A DNA stretch of 57,055 nt from Rhodospirillales bacterium (GCA_947445225.1 CANFCX010000003.1:1-57055), one strand, 5' to 3'; counted from the first letter of the stretch, positions 1 through 9,709 are shown. A program made the numbers and translations. The notes: a model not told the origin generated them from the sequence alone.

Positions 1-427
1 CGGGCTTGAGCGCGTAATAAGTCAGCTCGAAGCGGACCTGATCGTTGCCCTTGCCGGTGGCGCCATGAGCCACCGCGTCGGCCCCGACTTCTTGCGCGAT
101 CTCGATCTGGCGCTTGGCGATCAACGGCCGCGCGATCGAGGTGCCGAGAAGGTACACGCCTTCATACAAGGCATTGGCGCGAAACATAGGGAAGACGAAA
201 TCGCGGACGAATTCCTCGCGCAAATCCTCCACGAAGATTTGCTTCACGCCGAGCAGCTCGGCTTTCTTGCGCGCCGGCTCCAGCTCCTCGCCCTGGCCGA
301 TATCGGCGGTGAAGGTGACCACCTCGCAGCCATAGGTCTGTTGCAGCCAGCGCAGGATGACCGAGGTATCGAGCCCCCCGGAATACGCCAGCACCACTTT
401 CTTGACCGCTTTCTTATCGCCCGCCAT
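1..427 (-). CDS. argG: Argininosuccinate synthase, N-terminal part (runs off the window)
   Basis: Cytosolic enzyme of arginine biosynthesis that joins citrulline and aspartate using ATP. About 142 residues are present, starting from the ATG read on the minus strand. The N-terminal nucleotide-binding P-loop-like motif [10 protein letters not shown] lies at about residues 14-23, and the stretch [17 protein letters not shown] near residues 118-134 is typical of the family. The rest of the roughly 400-residue protein lies beyond the left edge. The gene points away from the rlmN block, and I see no clear terminator or strong promoter in the gap between them. Confidence 0.96.
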   Translation of the reverse strand, partial: MAGDKKAVKKVVLAYSGGLDTSVILRWLQQTYGCEVVTFTADIGQGEELEPARKKAELLGVKQIFVEDLREEFVRDFVFPMFRANALYEGVYLLGTSIARPLIAKRQIEIAQEVGADAVAHGATGKGNDQVRFELTYYALKP

Positions 428-563
428 GTGTCACTTCCCTCAATCCCTTGGCCGAAACGGCGCGGCAGTATAGGCGGGCCGAGGAGCCGCCGCGATGGGT
501 TATTGCCGCGCCCCCACCCGCGGCTGCGCCGCGACCTCCCCCGGTGGGGGGAGGTGGGGAAGT

Positions 564-616
564 CTCACCTCTCCCTCTGGGAGAGGTCGGCGCTTCCGAG
601 CGCCGGGTGAGGGGGG
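564..616. repeat. Intergenic double-hairpin palindromic unit
   Basis: Two adjacent inverted repeats fill the gap between argG and rlmN. The first arm ACCTCTCCC pairs with GGGAGAGGT (567-587, loop TCT). The second arm CGGCGCT pairs with AGCGCCG (588-605, loop TCCG). The outer CTCACC and GGTGAG could close the whole unit. A run of G follows. Elements with this CCTCTCCCTCTGGGAGAGG core are familiar as dispersed intergenic repeats in high-GC alphaproteobacteria, but only one copy is visible here, so the repeat status is inferred. Confidence 0.5.
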
Positions 617-639
617 GGGACAGCGCCCCGGCGCGGTCT

Positions 640-1803
640 TTACCCGGATACGGCCGCTTCGCTCGCCGCGTCGCGCAGCGTGCGCCGGGCGCGTTCGCTG
701 GCGCTTTTGAGCTGGCCGCAGGCGGCCATGATGTCCTCGCCGCGCGGGGTCCGCACCGGGGCCATGTAGCCGGCTTTCAGCACGATCTGGGCGAAGGCCT
801 CGATGCGTTCGGGCGGGGAACGGCCGAAGGGCGCCCCCGGCCACGGATTGAACGGGATGAGATTGACCTTCGCCGGGATGCCGGCGATCAGCCGCACCAG
901 AGCGCGCGCCTCGGCCGGGGAATCGTTCACGCCGTCGAGCATCACGTATTCGAACGTGATGCGGCGCCCGCCGCGTTCCAGCACCGGGTAGTCGCGGCAG
1001 GCGGCGATCAACTCGGCGATTGGGTATTTCCGGTTGATCGGCACGATGCGGTCGCGCAATTCGTCGGTGACCGCGTGCAGCGAAATCGCGAGATTAAGCC
1101 GCAGCTCCGTGCCCGCGCGCCGGATCATCGGCACTACCCCGGCCGTCGATAAGGTGATCCGCCGCCGCGAAAACGCCAGCCCCTCGGGGTCGAGCGCGAT
1201 TTTCATGGCGGCGGCGACGTTATCGTAATTGAACAGCGGCTCACCCATGCCCATCAGCACGATGTTGGTGATGGCGCGCCCCTCTTGTGGGGGGGGATTT
1301 TCGCCGAGCTGCTCGCGCGCGGTCATGATCTGGCCGAGGATTTCGCCGGAGGTCAGGTTCCGCACCAGTTTTTGCGTCCCGGTGTGGCAAAACGCGCAGG
1401 TCAACGTGCAGCCGACCTGGGACGAAACGCACAACGTGCCGCGCTCTTCCTCCGGGATATAAACACATTCGATGTCGCGGCCATCGTTTTGGCGCAGCAG
1501 CCATTTGCGCGTGCCGTCCGCCGATTCCTGGGCGGCGGCGATGGTCGGGCGGCCGACGAAGTAACCTTCCTCCAACCGGCTCCTGATGTCCTTGGAAAGC
1601 GTCGTCATCGTGGCGAACGATGTGGCGCCGCGCTGATACAGCCAATGCCAAAGCTGCTTTAGCCGATAGGGTTCGATTCCCAACGGGGCCAGCTCGGCGG
1701 CGAGTTCGGCCCGGCTCATCCCGAGCAAATCCCTGCGCCCGTCGGGCGCCGTCGCCGGCATCCGCGCCGCCGGTTCCTTGACCACAGCGGTTTCGACTTT
1801 CAT
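640..1803 (-). CDS. rlmN: Dual-specificity 23S rRNA/tRNA adenine-C2 methyltransferase RlmN
   Basis: Radical-SAM enzyme that methylates C2 of A2503 in 23S rRNA and of A37 in some tRNAs. The 387-residue protein has the normal length. The radical-SAM cluster motif CTLTCAFC (CX3CX2C) is followed by HTGTQ, and the conserved segments [12 protein letters not shown] and STAGVVPMI are present. The second methyl-carrying cysteine is probably the one in DIMAACGQL near the C terminus. The gene lies 13 bases downstream of the IalB-like gene on the same strand, so the two are probably cotranscribed. The start ATG has little Shine-Dalgarno sequence, which fits reading through from the upstream gene. Confidence 0.96.
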   Translation of the reverse strand: MKVETAVVKEPAARMPATAPDGRRDLLGMSRAELAAELAPLGIEPYRLKQLWHWLYQRGATSFATMTTLSKDIRSRLEEGYFVGRPTIAAAQESADGTRKWLLRQNDGRDIECVYIPEEERGTLCVSSQVGCTLTCAFCHTGTQKLVRNLTSGEILGQIMTAREQLGENPPPQEGRAITNIVLMGMGEPLFNYDNVAAAMKIALDPEGLAFSRRRITLSTAGVVPMIRRAGTELRLNLAISLHAVTDELRDRIVPINRKYPIAELIAACRDYPVLERGGRRITFEYVMLDGVNDSPAEARALVRLIAGIPAKVNLIPFNPWPGAPFGRSPPERIEAFAQIVLKAGYMAPVRTPRGEDIMAACGQLKSASERARRTLRDAASEAAVSG

Positions 1804-1816
1804 GAGGCCGGGCGGT

Positions 1817-2341
1817 TCATTTGATGCCGCAGGCCTTGTCGATTTCCGCGCGCGCCTTGGTAAAGCCGCTGAGGGAAAACGTGTCGGTCGTGGGTGTGCC
1901 GCGCGCGGAGGTCGCCTTCACCACCATCGTTCGGCCCTTGGCGAGCGCGTCCACGAAAGCCTTGTCGGCGGCGGCGTCGGGGGTCCAGGCGGTATCCTTC
2001 TGCCCGGCTTCGAGCGTGAATTTCTTGTCGCCGATCTCGACCGCAACCGCGCTGTCGGGCTTGAGGTCGTAGCCGGCGATGAAACTCACCTCGTCGCGCG
2101 CCTTGGCGCCGGGGCGGTGGGTGACCATCAGGAAAACCTCGTCGCGGCGGGTGTAGTTGCCCTCCGATTTGGTCGGCTTGACGGCGGCGTAGCAGATTTT
2201 CCCGGCCTTCTCGGTCCCCGCCGCTGCGGTCCAGGTCTCGAACGCGCCGAGCACCTGCGCGTCGGCCGCGAGCGCGGGCAAAGCCGATCCGAGCAGCAGA
2301 CCCAGGCCGAGCGTGGGGGTGGTCTTGGCGATCCTTCGCAT
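1817..2341 (-). CDS. IalB-family (invasion-associated locus B) exported protein
   Basis: The 174-residue protein has a clear Sec signal peptide (RR at residues 2-3, a Leu/Gly-rich core, ALA-AD cleavage near residue 26). The mature part carries family-like segments: a W-x-A/T stretch, KAGKICYAA, then FLMVTHRP and a C-terminal [10 protein letters not shown]. IalB proteins are periplasmic or outer-membrane-associated in alphaproteobacteria. They were first linked to erythrocyte invasion in Bartonella, but they are widespread in non-pathogens, where their role is unknown. The start is supported by the strong site GCAGGAGG just upstream. It is the first gene of a probable operon with rlmN and is divergent from the sigma factor gene. 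Confidence 0.85.
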   Translation of the reverse strand: MRRIAKTTPTLGLGLLLGSALPALAADAQVLGAFETWTAAAGTEKAGKICYAAVKPTKSEGNYTRRDEVFLMVTHRPGAKARDEVSFIAGYDLKPDSAVAVEIGDKKFTLEAGQKDTAWTPDAAADKAFVDALAKGRTMVVKATSARGTPTTDTFSLSGFTKARAEIDKACGIK

Positions 2342-2368
2342 GGTCTATCCTCCTGCCACCGCAAGCGG

Positions 2369-2399
2369 TGATCCGGTCCGCGAGCGAAGCCGTATGACA
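2369..2399 (+). promoter_or_regulatory. RpoE/ECF11-type promoter of the sigma-chrR operon
   Basis: TGATCC (2369-2374) is separated by 16 bases from CGTATGACA (2391-2399). The known RpoE-ChrR promoters of Rhodobacter sphaeroides have a -35 TGATCC and a -10 built on CGTA/TAAGA at this distance. The match lies directly upstream of the gene for this same type of sigma factor, so it is the expected autoregulatory promoter. A nearly identical site occurs at 51928-51959. Confidence 0.75.
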
Positions 2400-2521
2400 T
2401 TGCAATGATCGGCGTCAATCATAACCAATCCCGTGGGGGAAGACCGACGATGACCGCCGCCTTTGCCTGCGGTGCGGCCAGCGGCCTTGTCGGTCGCGCG
2501 CCCCATCGACAATATAGGCGC

Positions 2522-3091
2522 ATGGAGCGGCGGCCGGGAGAGGTGGGCGAAGAATTGGCCGCGTTGATGGAAGCGGTGGCGCTTCGCCGCGACCGCGCCG
2601 CCTTCGCCGCCCTGTTCGATCGCCTGGCCCCGCGCGTGAAATCCTACCTGATGCGGTTGGGTCTGGACGCCGCCGTGGCCGAGGAATTGACCCAAGAGGT
2701 CATGCTGATTGTGTGGCGGCGGGCGGCGAGCTTCGACCCCCGGCTGGCCGGGGTCAGCACCTGGGTCTTTACCATCGCCCGCAACAAACGCATCGATGCC
2801 CTGCGCCGCGCCGCCCATCCCGAGATCGAACGCGACGACCCGGCGCTGGTGCCCGCGCCGGAAGCAGCACCCGACGAACGCACCGAGGCCGGTCAATGGG
2901 AACGGCGCCTGGCGGCGGCCATCGCGGAATTGCCTCGGGAACAAGCGAGTCTCCTGCGGCAGTCGTTCTTCGACGATCGCTCGCACAGCGAGATCGCCCG
3001 CTCGTCGGGCCTGCCCCTCGGCACGGTCAAATCGCGACTGCGGCTTGCCATGGCCCGCCTGCGCCAGGCTTTCAAGGATGGACCACGATGA
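2522..3091 (+). CDS. rpoE: ECF RNA polymerase sigma factor, RpoE (ChrR-controlled) type
   Basis: Directs RNA polymerase to stress promoters. In relatives this group responds to singlet oxygen and is held inactive by ChrR. Region 2 (ELTQEVMLIVWRRAASFD, then the tryptophan of STWVFTIARN) and region 4 (LPREQASLLRQSFF with the helix-turn-helix around SHSEIARSSGLPLGTVKSRL) are intact in 189 residues. I chose the ATG that fits the family N terminus. An ATG at 2450 has a better ribosome-binding sequence (GGGGGAAG) and would add 24 unconserved residues, so the start is open. The stop overlaps the anti-sigma start as ATGA, implying translational coupling. Confidence 0.93.
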   Translation: MERRPGEVGEELAALMEAVALRRDRAAFAALFDRLAPRVKSYLMRLGLDAAVAEELTQEVMLIVWRRAASFDPRLAGVSTWVFTIARNKRIDALRRAAHPEIERDDPALVPAPEAAPDERTEAGQWERRLAAAIAELPREQASLLRQSFFDDRSHSEIARSSGLPLGTVKSRLRLAMARLRQAFKDGPR

Positions 3092-3753
3092 CCCGGATTT
3101 CCTTGCCCACGCATCACCCCGCCGAAGAACATCTGCTCGACTACGCCGCCGGCGCGATCGATCCCGCCGCGGCCCTGGCCACCGCGACACATCTTACTTT
3201 CTGCCCGGCCTGCCGGGATCGGGTCGCGGAGCTGGAGGCGATCGGCGGAGCCTTGTTCGACGAATTGCCGCCCGCGCCGGTTTCGGCCGGGGCCCGCGCC
3301 GCGCTGTTCGATCATCTGGATGACGGCATCGACCCACAACCGGAGGCGCGGCCACCATTGCCAAATGGCGGTCCCCTGCTGCCGCGTCCCCTGGCCGCTT
3401 TAGTCGGCGGCGGATTGGAGAGTCTGCCCTGGCGGCGGTTGGCGTGGAACGTGGAAGAAGCGGCACTTCCGGTCGCCGCGGCCGCGATGCGGGCACGGCT
3501 GATGCGGATCAAGCCGGGTGCCGCGATCCCGCGACACCGCCATGGCGGCAGCGAAATGGTGGCGGTGCTGGCCGGCGGTTTTGTTGATGCCTTCGGTGAA
3601 CATCGGCGCGGCGATCTGGCCGTGCATGAACAAGATTCGGACCACCAGCCGGTCGCCCAAGCCGGCGAGGATTGCCTGTGCCTGGTCGTCGATGAGGCGC
3701 CTGTCCGCCTGACCGGGTTCTTCGCCCGCTGGCTTAATCCGTTCCTGAGATAA
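3088..3753 (+). CDS. chrR: ChrR-family zinc anti-sigma factor with cupin domain
   Basis: Binds and inhibits the sigma factor encoded just upstream. Of 221 residues, the N-terminal zinc site uses His10, His35, Cys39 and Cys42 (HLTFCPAC), spaced exactly like His6/His31/Cys35/Cys38 of R. sphaeroides ChrR. The C-terminal half is a cupin with the metal-site motif RHRHGGSEM and a later DHQP histidine, the part needed in ChrR for the singlet-oxygen response. The start overlaps the sigma stop by four bases. Conservation of both metal sites suggests a working sensor. Confidence 0.93.
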   Translation: MTRISLPTHHPAEEHLLDYAAGAIDPAAALATATHLTFCPACRDRVAELEAIGGALFDELPPAPVSAGARAALFDHLDDGIDPQPEARPPLPNGGPLLPRPLAALVGGGLESLPWRRLAWNVEEAALPVAAAAMRARLMRIKPGAAIPRHRHGGSEMVAVLAGGFVDAFGEHRRGDLAVHEQDSDHQPVAQAGEDCLCLVVDEAPVRLTGFFARWLNPFLR

Positions 3754-3762
3754 TTTCGGGGA

Positions 3763-4314
3763 TCACGTCTCCCCGCCGGCCTTGGCCCGCGGTCGCTTGC
3801 GGATCGGCGCCCCATAAACATGGGCGGGCAGGGCTTCGCTGGGTCCGCCGGGCATGACCGGGCGGGCGGGGAAGCGGCCCAGGCTGATCAGCCGGTCATA
3901 CATGACGATGGCGCCGGCCAGCGCCAGGTTGAGCGAAAACCGCGTCGGAATGCGGACGACGTGATCGCAGAGCGCGGTCAGCGCCGGCGACAGGCTGGCG
4001 CGCTCCCCGCCCACGACATAAGCGGCGCAGCGCGGATGGCGAAAGCGCGGCAGTTCGACCGCGTCATCGGTGATTTCGATGCCGACCAGCGTGCAGCCCT
4101 TGGGCAAGGCCAGCGATCCGGCATCGGCGAAGCTGTAATAGGGCAGGCTCGCGGGTGTATCGGCGGTGTCCGACAGGCGGATTTCGTCGCGCGCCACCTG
4201 CGAATCGACGGTGAACACGAAGCTGGCGCCGAAGGCGTGAGCTGACCTGAACAGGCTGCCCAGGTTCATGCCCTTGGTCGTGCCCTCCGCCCCGATCCCG
4301 AAATAACCCTTCAT
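3763..4314 (-). CDS. TrmH/SpoU-family RNA 2'-O-ribose methyltransferase
   Basis: A 183-residue SPOUT-fold enzyme that uses SAM to methylate a ribose 2'-OH in tRNA or rRNA. Family motif 1 is seen as GMNLGSLFRSAHAFGA (Asn and Arg expected at the active site). Motif 2 is YVVGGERASLSPAL, and motif 3 is RIPTRFSLNLALAGAIVMYDR with the knotted SAM-binding loop. The start follows an AAGG at good spacing, and longer upstream starts lack family similarity. It converges on chrR with only nine bases between the stops. The RNA target cannot be told from the sequence. Confidence 0.88.
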   Translation of the reverse strand: MKGYFGIGAEGTTKGMNLGSLFRSAHAFGASFVFTVDSQVARDEIRLSDTADTPASLPYYSFADAGSLALPKGCTLVGIEITDDAVELPRFRHPRCAAYVVGGERASLSPALTALCDHVVRIPTRFSLNLALAGAIVMYDRLISLGRFPARPVMPGGPSEALPAHVYGAPIRKRPRAKAGGET

Positions 4315-4358
4315 GGCGCGACCTTGCCCAGGATCGGCGGGCGAGGCAAGGTGCCGCG

Positions 4359-5378
4359 ATGATCCAACCGGCCGAGGCCGACCCAATCCTGGTCGAAGTC
4401 ACCCGCGGCGCCCTGGTCGAAAGCCGGCATCGCGGCGCCGTGGCGGTCTGCGATGCGGACGGCGCGCTGGTCCAATCCTGGGGTGACGTCGAACGCCCGG
4501 TCTACCCGCGTTCGGCGGTCAAGCCGTTGCAGGCGCTGCCCCTGATCGAAACCGGCGCCGCCGACCGCTTCGGCCTCACCGATGCCGAAATCGCGCTGGC
4601 CTGCGCCTCCCATTCCGGCGAACCCGAACATGAAGGTGCCGTGAATGCCTGGTTGCGATCCATCGGGCTGTCGGGTGGCGATCTGGAATGCGGCGAACAT
4701 TGGCCGATGCATGAGGACGCGGCGCGGGCCTTGGTTCGCGAAGGCCGGTCTCCCTCGGCCGTGCACAATAATTGCTCGGGCAAACACAGCGGCTTTCTCA
4801 CCGCCTGCCGCCATCTCGGCGAGCCGACCAAGGGTTATGTCGCGGCCGATCACCCGGCGCAGCGCCGCGTGCGCCAGGCCCTGTCCGACATGTGCGCGAT
4901 CGATCTGTCGGGGGCGCCCGCCGGCATCGATGGCTGCGGCATCCCCACCATCGCCATGCCGCTGTCGGCGCTGGCGCGTGGCATGGCGCGGCTGGCCGCG
5001 GGCACCGGGCTCGGATCCAGCCGGCAGGCCGCCTGCGCCCGCATCCGGCGGGCGATGACCACCCATCCGCTGCTGGTCGCCGGCCATGGCCGATTCTGCA
5101 CCGAAATCATGGCGGCGAATTCGGGCCGGGTTGTGGTCAAGGGCGGGGCGGAGGGCGTCTACCTCGCCGCCCTGCCGGAGCGCCGCCTGGGCATCGCGCT
5201 CAAGATCGCCGACGGCGCCAGCCGCGCCGCCGAAACCGCGATGGCCGCACTTCTGCGCCGCTTCGGCGGCTTCGACGGCGCCGACGCGGACATCGTCGGA
5301 AGCTGGCTGGAGCCGCCGATCCGCAATCGTGCCGGGATCGAGGTCGGCGTCGTGCGGGAAGTGGCCTGGCGCGCATGA
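4359..5378 (+). CDS. L-asparaginase, Rhizobium etli type-II (class 3) family
   Basis: Hydrolyses L-asparagine to aspartate and ammonia. The 339-residue protein belongs to the family related to the inducible R. etli enzyme, not to the E. coli types. All residues known at that enzyme's active and zinc sites are present with a constant offset of four: Ser52 and Lys55 (YPRSAVKPLQ), Ser84 (CASHSGE), Cys139 and Lys142 (NNCSGKHSG), and Cys193 (DGCGIPT). The stop overlaps the start of the methyltransferase gene as ATGA, so the two are coupled. Confidence 0.93.
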   Translation: MIQPAEADPILVEVTRGALVESRHRGAVAVCDADGALVQSWGDVERPVYPRSAVKPLQALPLIETGAADRFGLTDAEIALACASHSGEPEHEGAVNAWLRSIGLSGGDLECGEHWPMHEDAARALVREGRSPSAVHNNCSGKHSGFLTACRHLGEPTKGYVAADHPAQRRVRQALSDMCAIDLSGAPAGIDGCGIPTIAMPLSALARGMARLAAGTGLGSSRQAACARIRRAMTTHPLLVAGHGRFCTEIMAANSGRVVVKGGAEGVYLAALPERRLGIALKIADGASRAAETAMAALLRRFGGFDGADADIVGSWLEPPIRNRAGIEVGVVREVAWRA

Positions 5379-6634
5379 AAGACGCGGTGGCCGAACAATA
5401 CGAAGCCTATCCCTATCCGCCGCGCGATCCGCGCGACGAGAAAAAAAGGCTGATCGCGGGTTCGCCCAGCCATGTCGCCGAAATCAACCACTACGTCTTC
5501 GGCGGCCGGCTCGATTTCACCCGGCCTTTCCGCGCCTTGATCGCCGGCGGCGGCACCGGCGACGGCGCCATCATGCTCGCCCAGCAACTGACCGACGCGG
5601 CGTGCCCGGCCGAGATCGTCTATCTCGACCGCTCCGCCGCCGCGCGCCGCATCGCCGAGGCCCGCGCCCAGGCGCGCGGCCTGGGCAATCTGCGCTTTGT
5701 CACGGGTTCGCTGCTCGATGTCCAATCGCTTGGGCTCGGCGTCTTCGATTACATCGATTGCTGCGGCGTGCTGCATCATCTCGACGAACCGCGCGACGGG
5801 CTGAAAGCGTTGGTCGGGGTGTTGTCCTCGCGCGGCGGCATGGGGCTCATGGTTTATGGCGGGCTCGGCCGCACCGGCGTTTATCCCGTGCAGACGATGC
5901 TGCGGGCGTTGAGCGCGAGCGCCGACACGCTGGCCGACCGCGTCGCCTCGGCGCGGCGGCTGCTGGCGCAACTGCCGCCCACCAACTGGCTGCGCCGCAA
6001 TTCCGGGGTCGCCGACCATGTGACGCAGAGCGACGCCGGCGTCGTCGATCTGCTGCTCCACGCCCGCGACCGCGCTTATGACGTTCCCGAACTGGCCGTG
6101 CTGGTCGAAGAGTCGGGGCTGCGGATCGCCGGCTTTATCGAGCCGGCGCTCTACGATCCCCTCACCTATGTCAACGACCCGGTGTTGAGGCCGCGCCTGG
6201 AATCGCTGAATTTGCTGGAGCGCGCCGCCTTCGCCGAACTTCTGGCCGGAAACCTGAAGACCCATGTTGTCTATGTCGTCGCCGTCGCCAACCCGGTGGC
6301 GCCGCCGCCGCCGGATGCGCCGTCCACCGTGCCGGTGCCGCGCGAGGGTGATTTCGCCGGCTGGGCGCGGGATTTCCAGCCCGGCGGCGCGCTGACCACG
6401 CGTATCGGCGACTTGACGCTGCGGTTTCCCCTGCCGCGCCTGGCCGCCGCCATCGCCGCGCGGATCGATGGGCGGCGGACGTTGCGGGACATTTTCGTGG
6501 ACTTGCCCGAAGCCCAGGCCGGCAGGCTCGATTGGGCCGGGTTCGCCGGGCAATTCGTCCAGCTCCACGCCGTGCTCAACGGTCTCAACAAATTGCTGCT
6601 GGCCGCGGGGCCGGAGGCGCCGGCGGACGGGTAA
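5375..6634 (+). CDS. Class I SAM-dependent methyltransferase with an extra C-terminal domain
   Basis: The 419-residue protein starts with a short AYPYPP motif, then a Rossmann SAM-binding domain: glycine motif IAGGGTGDG at residues 57-64, acidic YLDRS after strand 2, and DYIDCCGVLHHLDEP after strand 4. After about residue 320 a proline-rich linker leads to an approximately 100-residue domain with RIGDLTLRF and RRTLRDIFVDL. This resembles the helical tail of methyltransferases that act on large substrates or peptides. The substrate is unknown. It is translationally coupled to the asparaginase gene, but no functional link is evident. Confidence 0.85.
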   Translation: MKDAVAEQYEAYPYPPRDPRDEKKRLIAGSPSHVAEINHYVFGGRLDFTRPFRALIAGGGTGDGAIMLAQQLTDAACPAEIVYLDRSAAARRIAEARAQARGLGNLRFVTGSLLDVQSLGLGVFDYIDCCGVLHHLDEPRDGLKALVGVLSSRGGMGLMVYGGLGRTGVYPVQTMLRALSASADTLADRVASARRLLAQLPPTNWLRRNSGVADHVTQSDAGVVDLLLHARDRAYDVPELAVLVEESGLRIAGFIEPALYDPLTYVNDPVLRPRLESLNLLERAAFAELLAGNLKTHVVYVVAVANPVAPPPPDAPSTVPVPREGDFAGWARDFQPGGALTTRIGDLTLRFPLPRLAAAIAARIDGRRTLRDIFVDLPEAQAGRLDWAGFAGQFVQLHAVLNGLNKLLLAAGPEAPADG

Positions 6635-6749
6635 ACACCGGGTTGCGCCCGGTGCCGTCGCCGTCGCCGCCCTCTGGACAGCGCCGTACATCCCGCTATG
6701 GTGGCGCGTTCCGAAAGACGGGACAAAATGGACGGCCGGGAGGGGTGAC

Positions 6750-7676
6750 ATGGCGACGATACGGGTGGCGACGTTCAACGCCGAGAATCTCTATGCGCGT
6801 TACAAATTCGACGGCAAGGGCGGCAAGGGCAAGGACGGCGCCGGTTTCGAGGATTTGAACGAAAAGGAAAGGCGCCTGACCGGCCTGACCATCAAGGCGG
6901 CCGATGCCGACATCATCGCCCTGCAAGAGGTCGAGAGCCTGGCTTCGCTGAAGAAATTCTTCACCGCCTATGTCAAGGACAAGACCTATACCCATTTCGC
7001 CATGGCCGAGATCAACGATTCCAAACAACAGGAAATCGCCGTCGTCAGCCGTTATCCGATAACCCACACGCGGTCGCATCAGCACGAAAAGGACGGCAAG
7101 AACCCGGTCTTCACCCGCGATTGCCTGGAAGTGGACATCGAAATCGGCAAACAGCGCAATGTCACGCTGTTTGTCGTGCATTTCAAATCTCCGACCGACA
7201 AGGCAGACCCCTGTAACGGCCGCAAGAACACCCGCGCCCTGCGTATGCGCGAAGCGGCGAAGGTCAAGCAGATCGTCCAGGCCCGCTTCGGCGAGAAGCC
7301 GGGGAAGACACCCTTCATCGTCCTCGGCGACCTCAACGATTATCCCGAATCCGACGATCAGGGCGCGCCCGGTATCGAGGATTTGATCAAATGGGATGCG
7401 GTCGTCAACGTCGTGGAGCGTATGTCCCACGCCGATCGCTGGACCCATTACGAAGCGGCCAACGCCGCCTGCGAACACCCGGACGCCTTCCGCCAGCTCG
7501 ACTACATCCTGTTGTCGAAGTCGCTGGCCGATGACAGCCCGTGGCCGCCGAAGATGGTCCGCAAGGGCATGACCACGCGAGCCTGGCTGGTGATGGAGGA
7601 ACGCTTCAAGGAGGTCGGCGCCGACCGCGCCAGCGCCTCCAGCCACTCCCCGCTGACGATGGACGTGTCGATTTAG
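6750..7676 (+). CDS. Endonuclease/exonuclease/phosphatase (EEP) family protein
   Basis: The 308-residue protein has the metal-dependent EEP fold: RVATFNAENLYARY at the N terminus (catalytic Asn), IIALQEVESLASL (catalytic Glu), VHFKSPTDKADPC, VLGDLNDYPES (Asp and Asn) and the C-terminal SSHSPLTMDVSI (His). The variant with a lysine-rich stretch near residues 25-35 is common in predicted extracellular or periplasmic nucleases, but no signal peptide is seen here, so it is probably cytoplasmic. The substrate could be DNA, RNA or a phosphodiester lipid. The start is supported by GGGAGGGG upstream. Confidence 0.88.
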   Translation: MATIRVATFNAENLYARYKFDGKGGKGKDGAGFEDLNEKERRLTGLTIKAADADIIALQEVESLASLKKFFTAYVKDKTYTHFAMAEINDSKQQEIAVVSRYPITHTRSHQHEKDGKNPVFTRDCLEVDIEIGKQRNVTLFVVHFKSPTDKADPCNGRKNTRALRMREAAKVKQIVQARFGEKPGKTPFIVLGDLNDYPESDDQGAPGIEDLIKWDAVVNVVERMSHADRWTHYEAANAACEHPDAFRQLDYILLSKSLADDSPWPPKMVRKGMTTRAWLVMEERFKEVGADRASASSHSPLTMDVSI

Positions 7677-7678
7677 TC

Positions 7679-7699
7679 GTGGGGGCCGGCGGCCCCCAC
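7679..7699. terminator. Bidirectional GC-rich hairpin between convergent genes
   Basis: GTGGGGGCC pairs perfectly with GGCCCCCAC around a GGC loop. The hairpin sits between the stop codons of two convergent genes, and AAAATTA follows on the plus side. There is no long T run, so it would be a weak or factor-assisted terminator. Confidence 0.6.
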
Positions 7700-7709
7700 A
7701 CCCCGAAAA

Positions 7710-9677
7710 TTAGCTGCGCAATTCCGTCCGGTCTCTGAACAAATCGAGCGCGTCGGGGTTGGCGAGCGCCTCCTTGTTTTTCACCGGGCGGCCGTGGACG
7801 ACCTCGCGCACCGCCAGTTCCACGATCTTTCCGCTCTTGGTGCGGGGAATGTCGGTGACCTGAAGGATCTTGCCGGGCACGTGGCGGGGCGTGGTGTTCT
7901 TTCGGATGTGGTCCTTGATCTTCTTTTCCAGCGCGGCGTCGAGTTTCAAACCCTCGCGCAGCCGCACGAACAACACGACGCGGACATCGGCGTCCCAATC
8001 CTGGCCGATGACGATGCTTTCCACGACTTCGTCGAGCTGCTCGACCTGGCGATAGATTTCCGCCGTGCCGATACGCACGCCGCCGGGGTTGAGCACGGCG
8101 TCGGAGCGGCCATAGATGACCAGCCCGTCATGGGTCGTGATCTCGGTCCAGTCGCCGTGGCACCACACGCCGGGGAACTTCTCGAAATAGGCGGCGCGGT
8201 ATTTCTTGTCGCCGGGATCGTTCCAGAACATCACCGGCATCGACGGGAAGGGCTTGGCGCAGACCAATTCGCCTTTTTCCCCGCGCGTGGATTTGCCGCT
8301 TTCGCCGAACACGTCCACCGCCATGCCCAGCCCGCGGCACTGGATTTCGCCGCGCCACACCGGGGCCAGCGGATTGCCCAGCACGAAACACGAAATGATG
8401 TCGGTGCCGCCCGAGATCGAGGCCAGATGCACGTCCTTCTTGATCTTGTTGTAGACGAAATCGAACCCCTCGGGCACCAGCGGCGAGCCGGTCGAGGTGA
8501 TGACGCGCAGATCGCGCAGCTTGTGGGTTTTCATCGGGTCCAGCCCGGCCTTGGCCGCGGCGTCGATGAATTTGGCCGAGGTGCCGAGCAGGGTCATGGC
8601 CTCGGCGTCGGCGATGTCGAAGACGGTATTGCCGCTGGGATAAAAGGGCGAGCCGTCATACAGGATCAGCGTGGCTTCGCACGCCAGCGCGCCGATCAGC
8701 CAGTTCCACATCATCCAGCCGCAGGTCGTGAAATAAAACACGCGGTCGCCGCGTTTGATGTCGCAATGGAGCAGATGCTCCTTCAAATGCTGGATGAGCG
8801 TGCCGCCGGCGCCGTGGACGATACATTTGGGCACCCCGGTCGTGCCCGACGAATACATGATGTAGATCGGGTGGTTGAAGGGCAGGCGCGCGAACGCGAT
8901 GTCGCCCGCCCGATAGGGCGCGATGAATTCGTCGAAACGCACGGCGTTGGGTACGGTCGCCAGCGACCGCGGGCTGCCGGCATAAGGCAGGATGATGGTC
9001 CGCGTCACGCTCGGCAGTTTCGCCAGCACCGCTTCTAGCTTTTCCAGGCAGTCGAAGGTCTTGCCGCCGTAATAATAACCGTCGGCGCAGAACATCACCT
9101 TGGGCTCGATCTGGCCGAAGCGGTCGAGCACGCCCTGCACGCCGAAATCCGGCGAGCAGGACGACCAGATCGCCCCCAGGCTGGTCGCGGCCAGCATGGC
9201 GATGGCCGCCTCGGGCAGATTGGGCAGATAACCGGCCACGCAGTCGCCGGGCTTGATGCCGGCGGCGGCCAGAGCCTGGGCCAGCCGCGAAACCTGGTCG
9301 TGAAGATCGCGGAAGCCGACGACCCGCCGCACCTTGTCCTCGCCCCGGAAGATCATGGCCGGGGCGTCGTCGCGGCGGCGGAGAAGGTTTTCGGCATAGT
9401 TCAGCTTGGCCTCGGGGAAGAACCGCGCACCCGGCATCTTGCCGGCATCCTTGACCTCCGCCGTGCCGCGGGACTCCGCGACGATGCCGCCGAAATCCCA
9501 CATCGAGGTCCAGAATTGTTCGGGTTTGTCGATCGACCAGCGCCAGAGCTGCGCGTAATCGGCGGCCTTGACCTGCCAATGCCGCTCGACGGCGGCGATG
9601 AAGGTAGTGAGATTGGCTTCCGCGATGCGTTTTGGCGACGGGCGCCACATCGGCATGTCGGATGTCGCTTCGGTCAT
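7710..9677 (-). CDS. Acetoacetyl-CoA synthetase (acetoacetate--CoA ligase)
   Basis: Activates acetoacetate to acetoacetyl-CoA with ATP, linking ketone body or polyhydroxybutyrate breakdown to central metabolism. The 655-residue protein has the family N terminus ([20 protein letters not shown]), the AMP-binding motif [19 protein letters not shown], the STGSPL and SGGTDI motifs, and the C-terminal catalytic lysine region [16 protein letters not shown] chose the ATG behind GGAAGGAAACGC. A start 12 codons upstream lacks a ribosome site and would overlap the yciI-like gene. Length and order of motifs are normal. Confidence 0.94.
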   Translation of the reverse strand: MTEATSDMPMWRPSPKRIAEANLTTFIAAVERHWQVKAADYAQLWRWSIDKPEQFWTSMWDFGGIVAESRGTAEVKDAGKMPGARFFPEAKLNYAENLLRRRDDAPAMIFRGEDKVRRVVGFRDLHDQVSRLAQALAAAGIKPGDCVAGYLPNLPEAAIAMLAATSLGAIWSSCSPDFGVQGVLDRFGQIEPKVMFCADGYYYGGKTFDCLEKLEAVLAKLPSVTRTIILPYAGSPRSLATVPNAVRFDEFIAPYRAGDIAFARLPFNHPIYIMYSSGTTGVPKCIVHGAGGTLIQHLKEHLLHCDIKRGDRVFYFTTCGWMMWNWLIGALACEATLILYDGSPFYPSGNTVFDIADAEAMTLLGTSAKFIDAAAKAGLDPMKTHKLRDLRVITSTGSPLVPEGFDFVYNKIKKDVHLASISGGTDIISCFVLGNPLAPVWRGEIQCRGLGMAVDVFGESGKSTRGEKGELVCAKPFPSMPVMFWNDPGDKKYRAAYFEKFPGVWCHGDWTEITTHDGLVIYGRSDAVLNPGGVRIGTAEIYRQVEQLDEVVESIVIGQDWDADVRVVLFVRLREGLKLDAALEKKIKDHIRKNTTPRHVPGKILQVTDIPRTKSGKIVELAVREVVHGRPVKNKEALANPDALDLFRDRTELRS

Positions 9678-9709
9678 GGCGTTTCCTTCCCTTGTGGGCG
9701 GGTTCTTGT

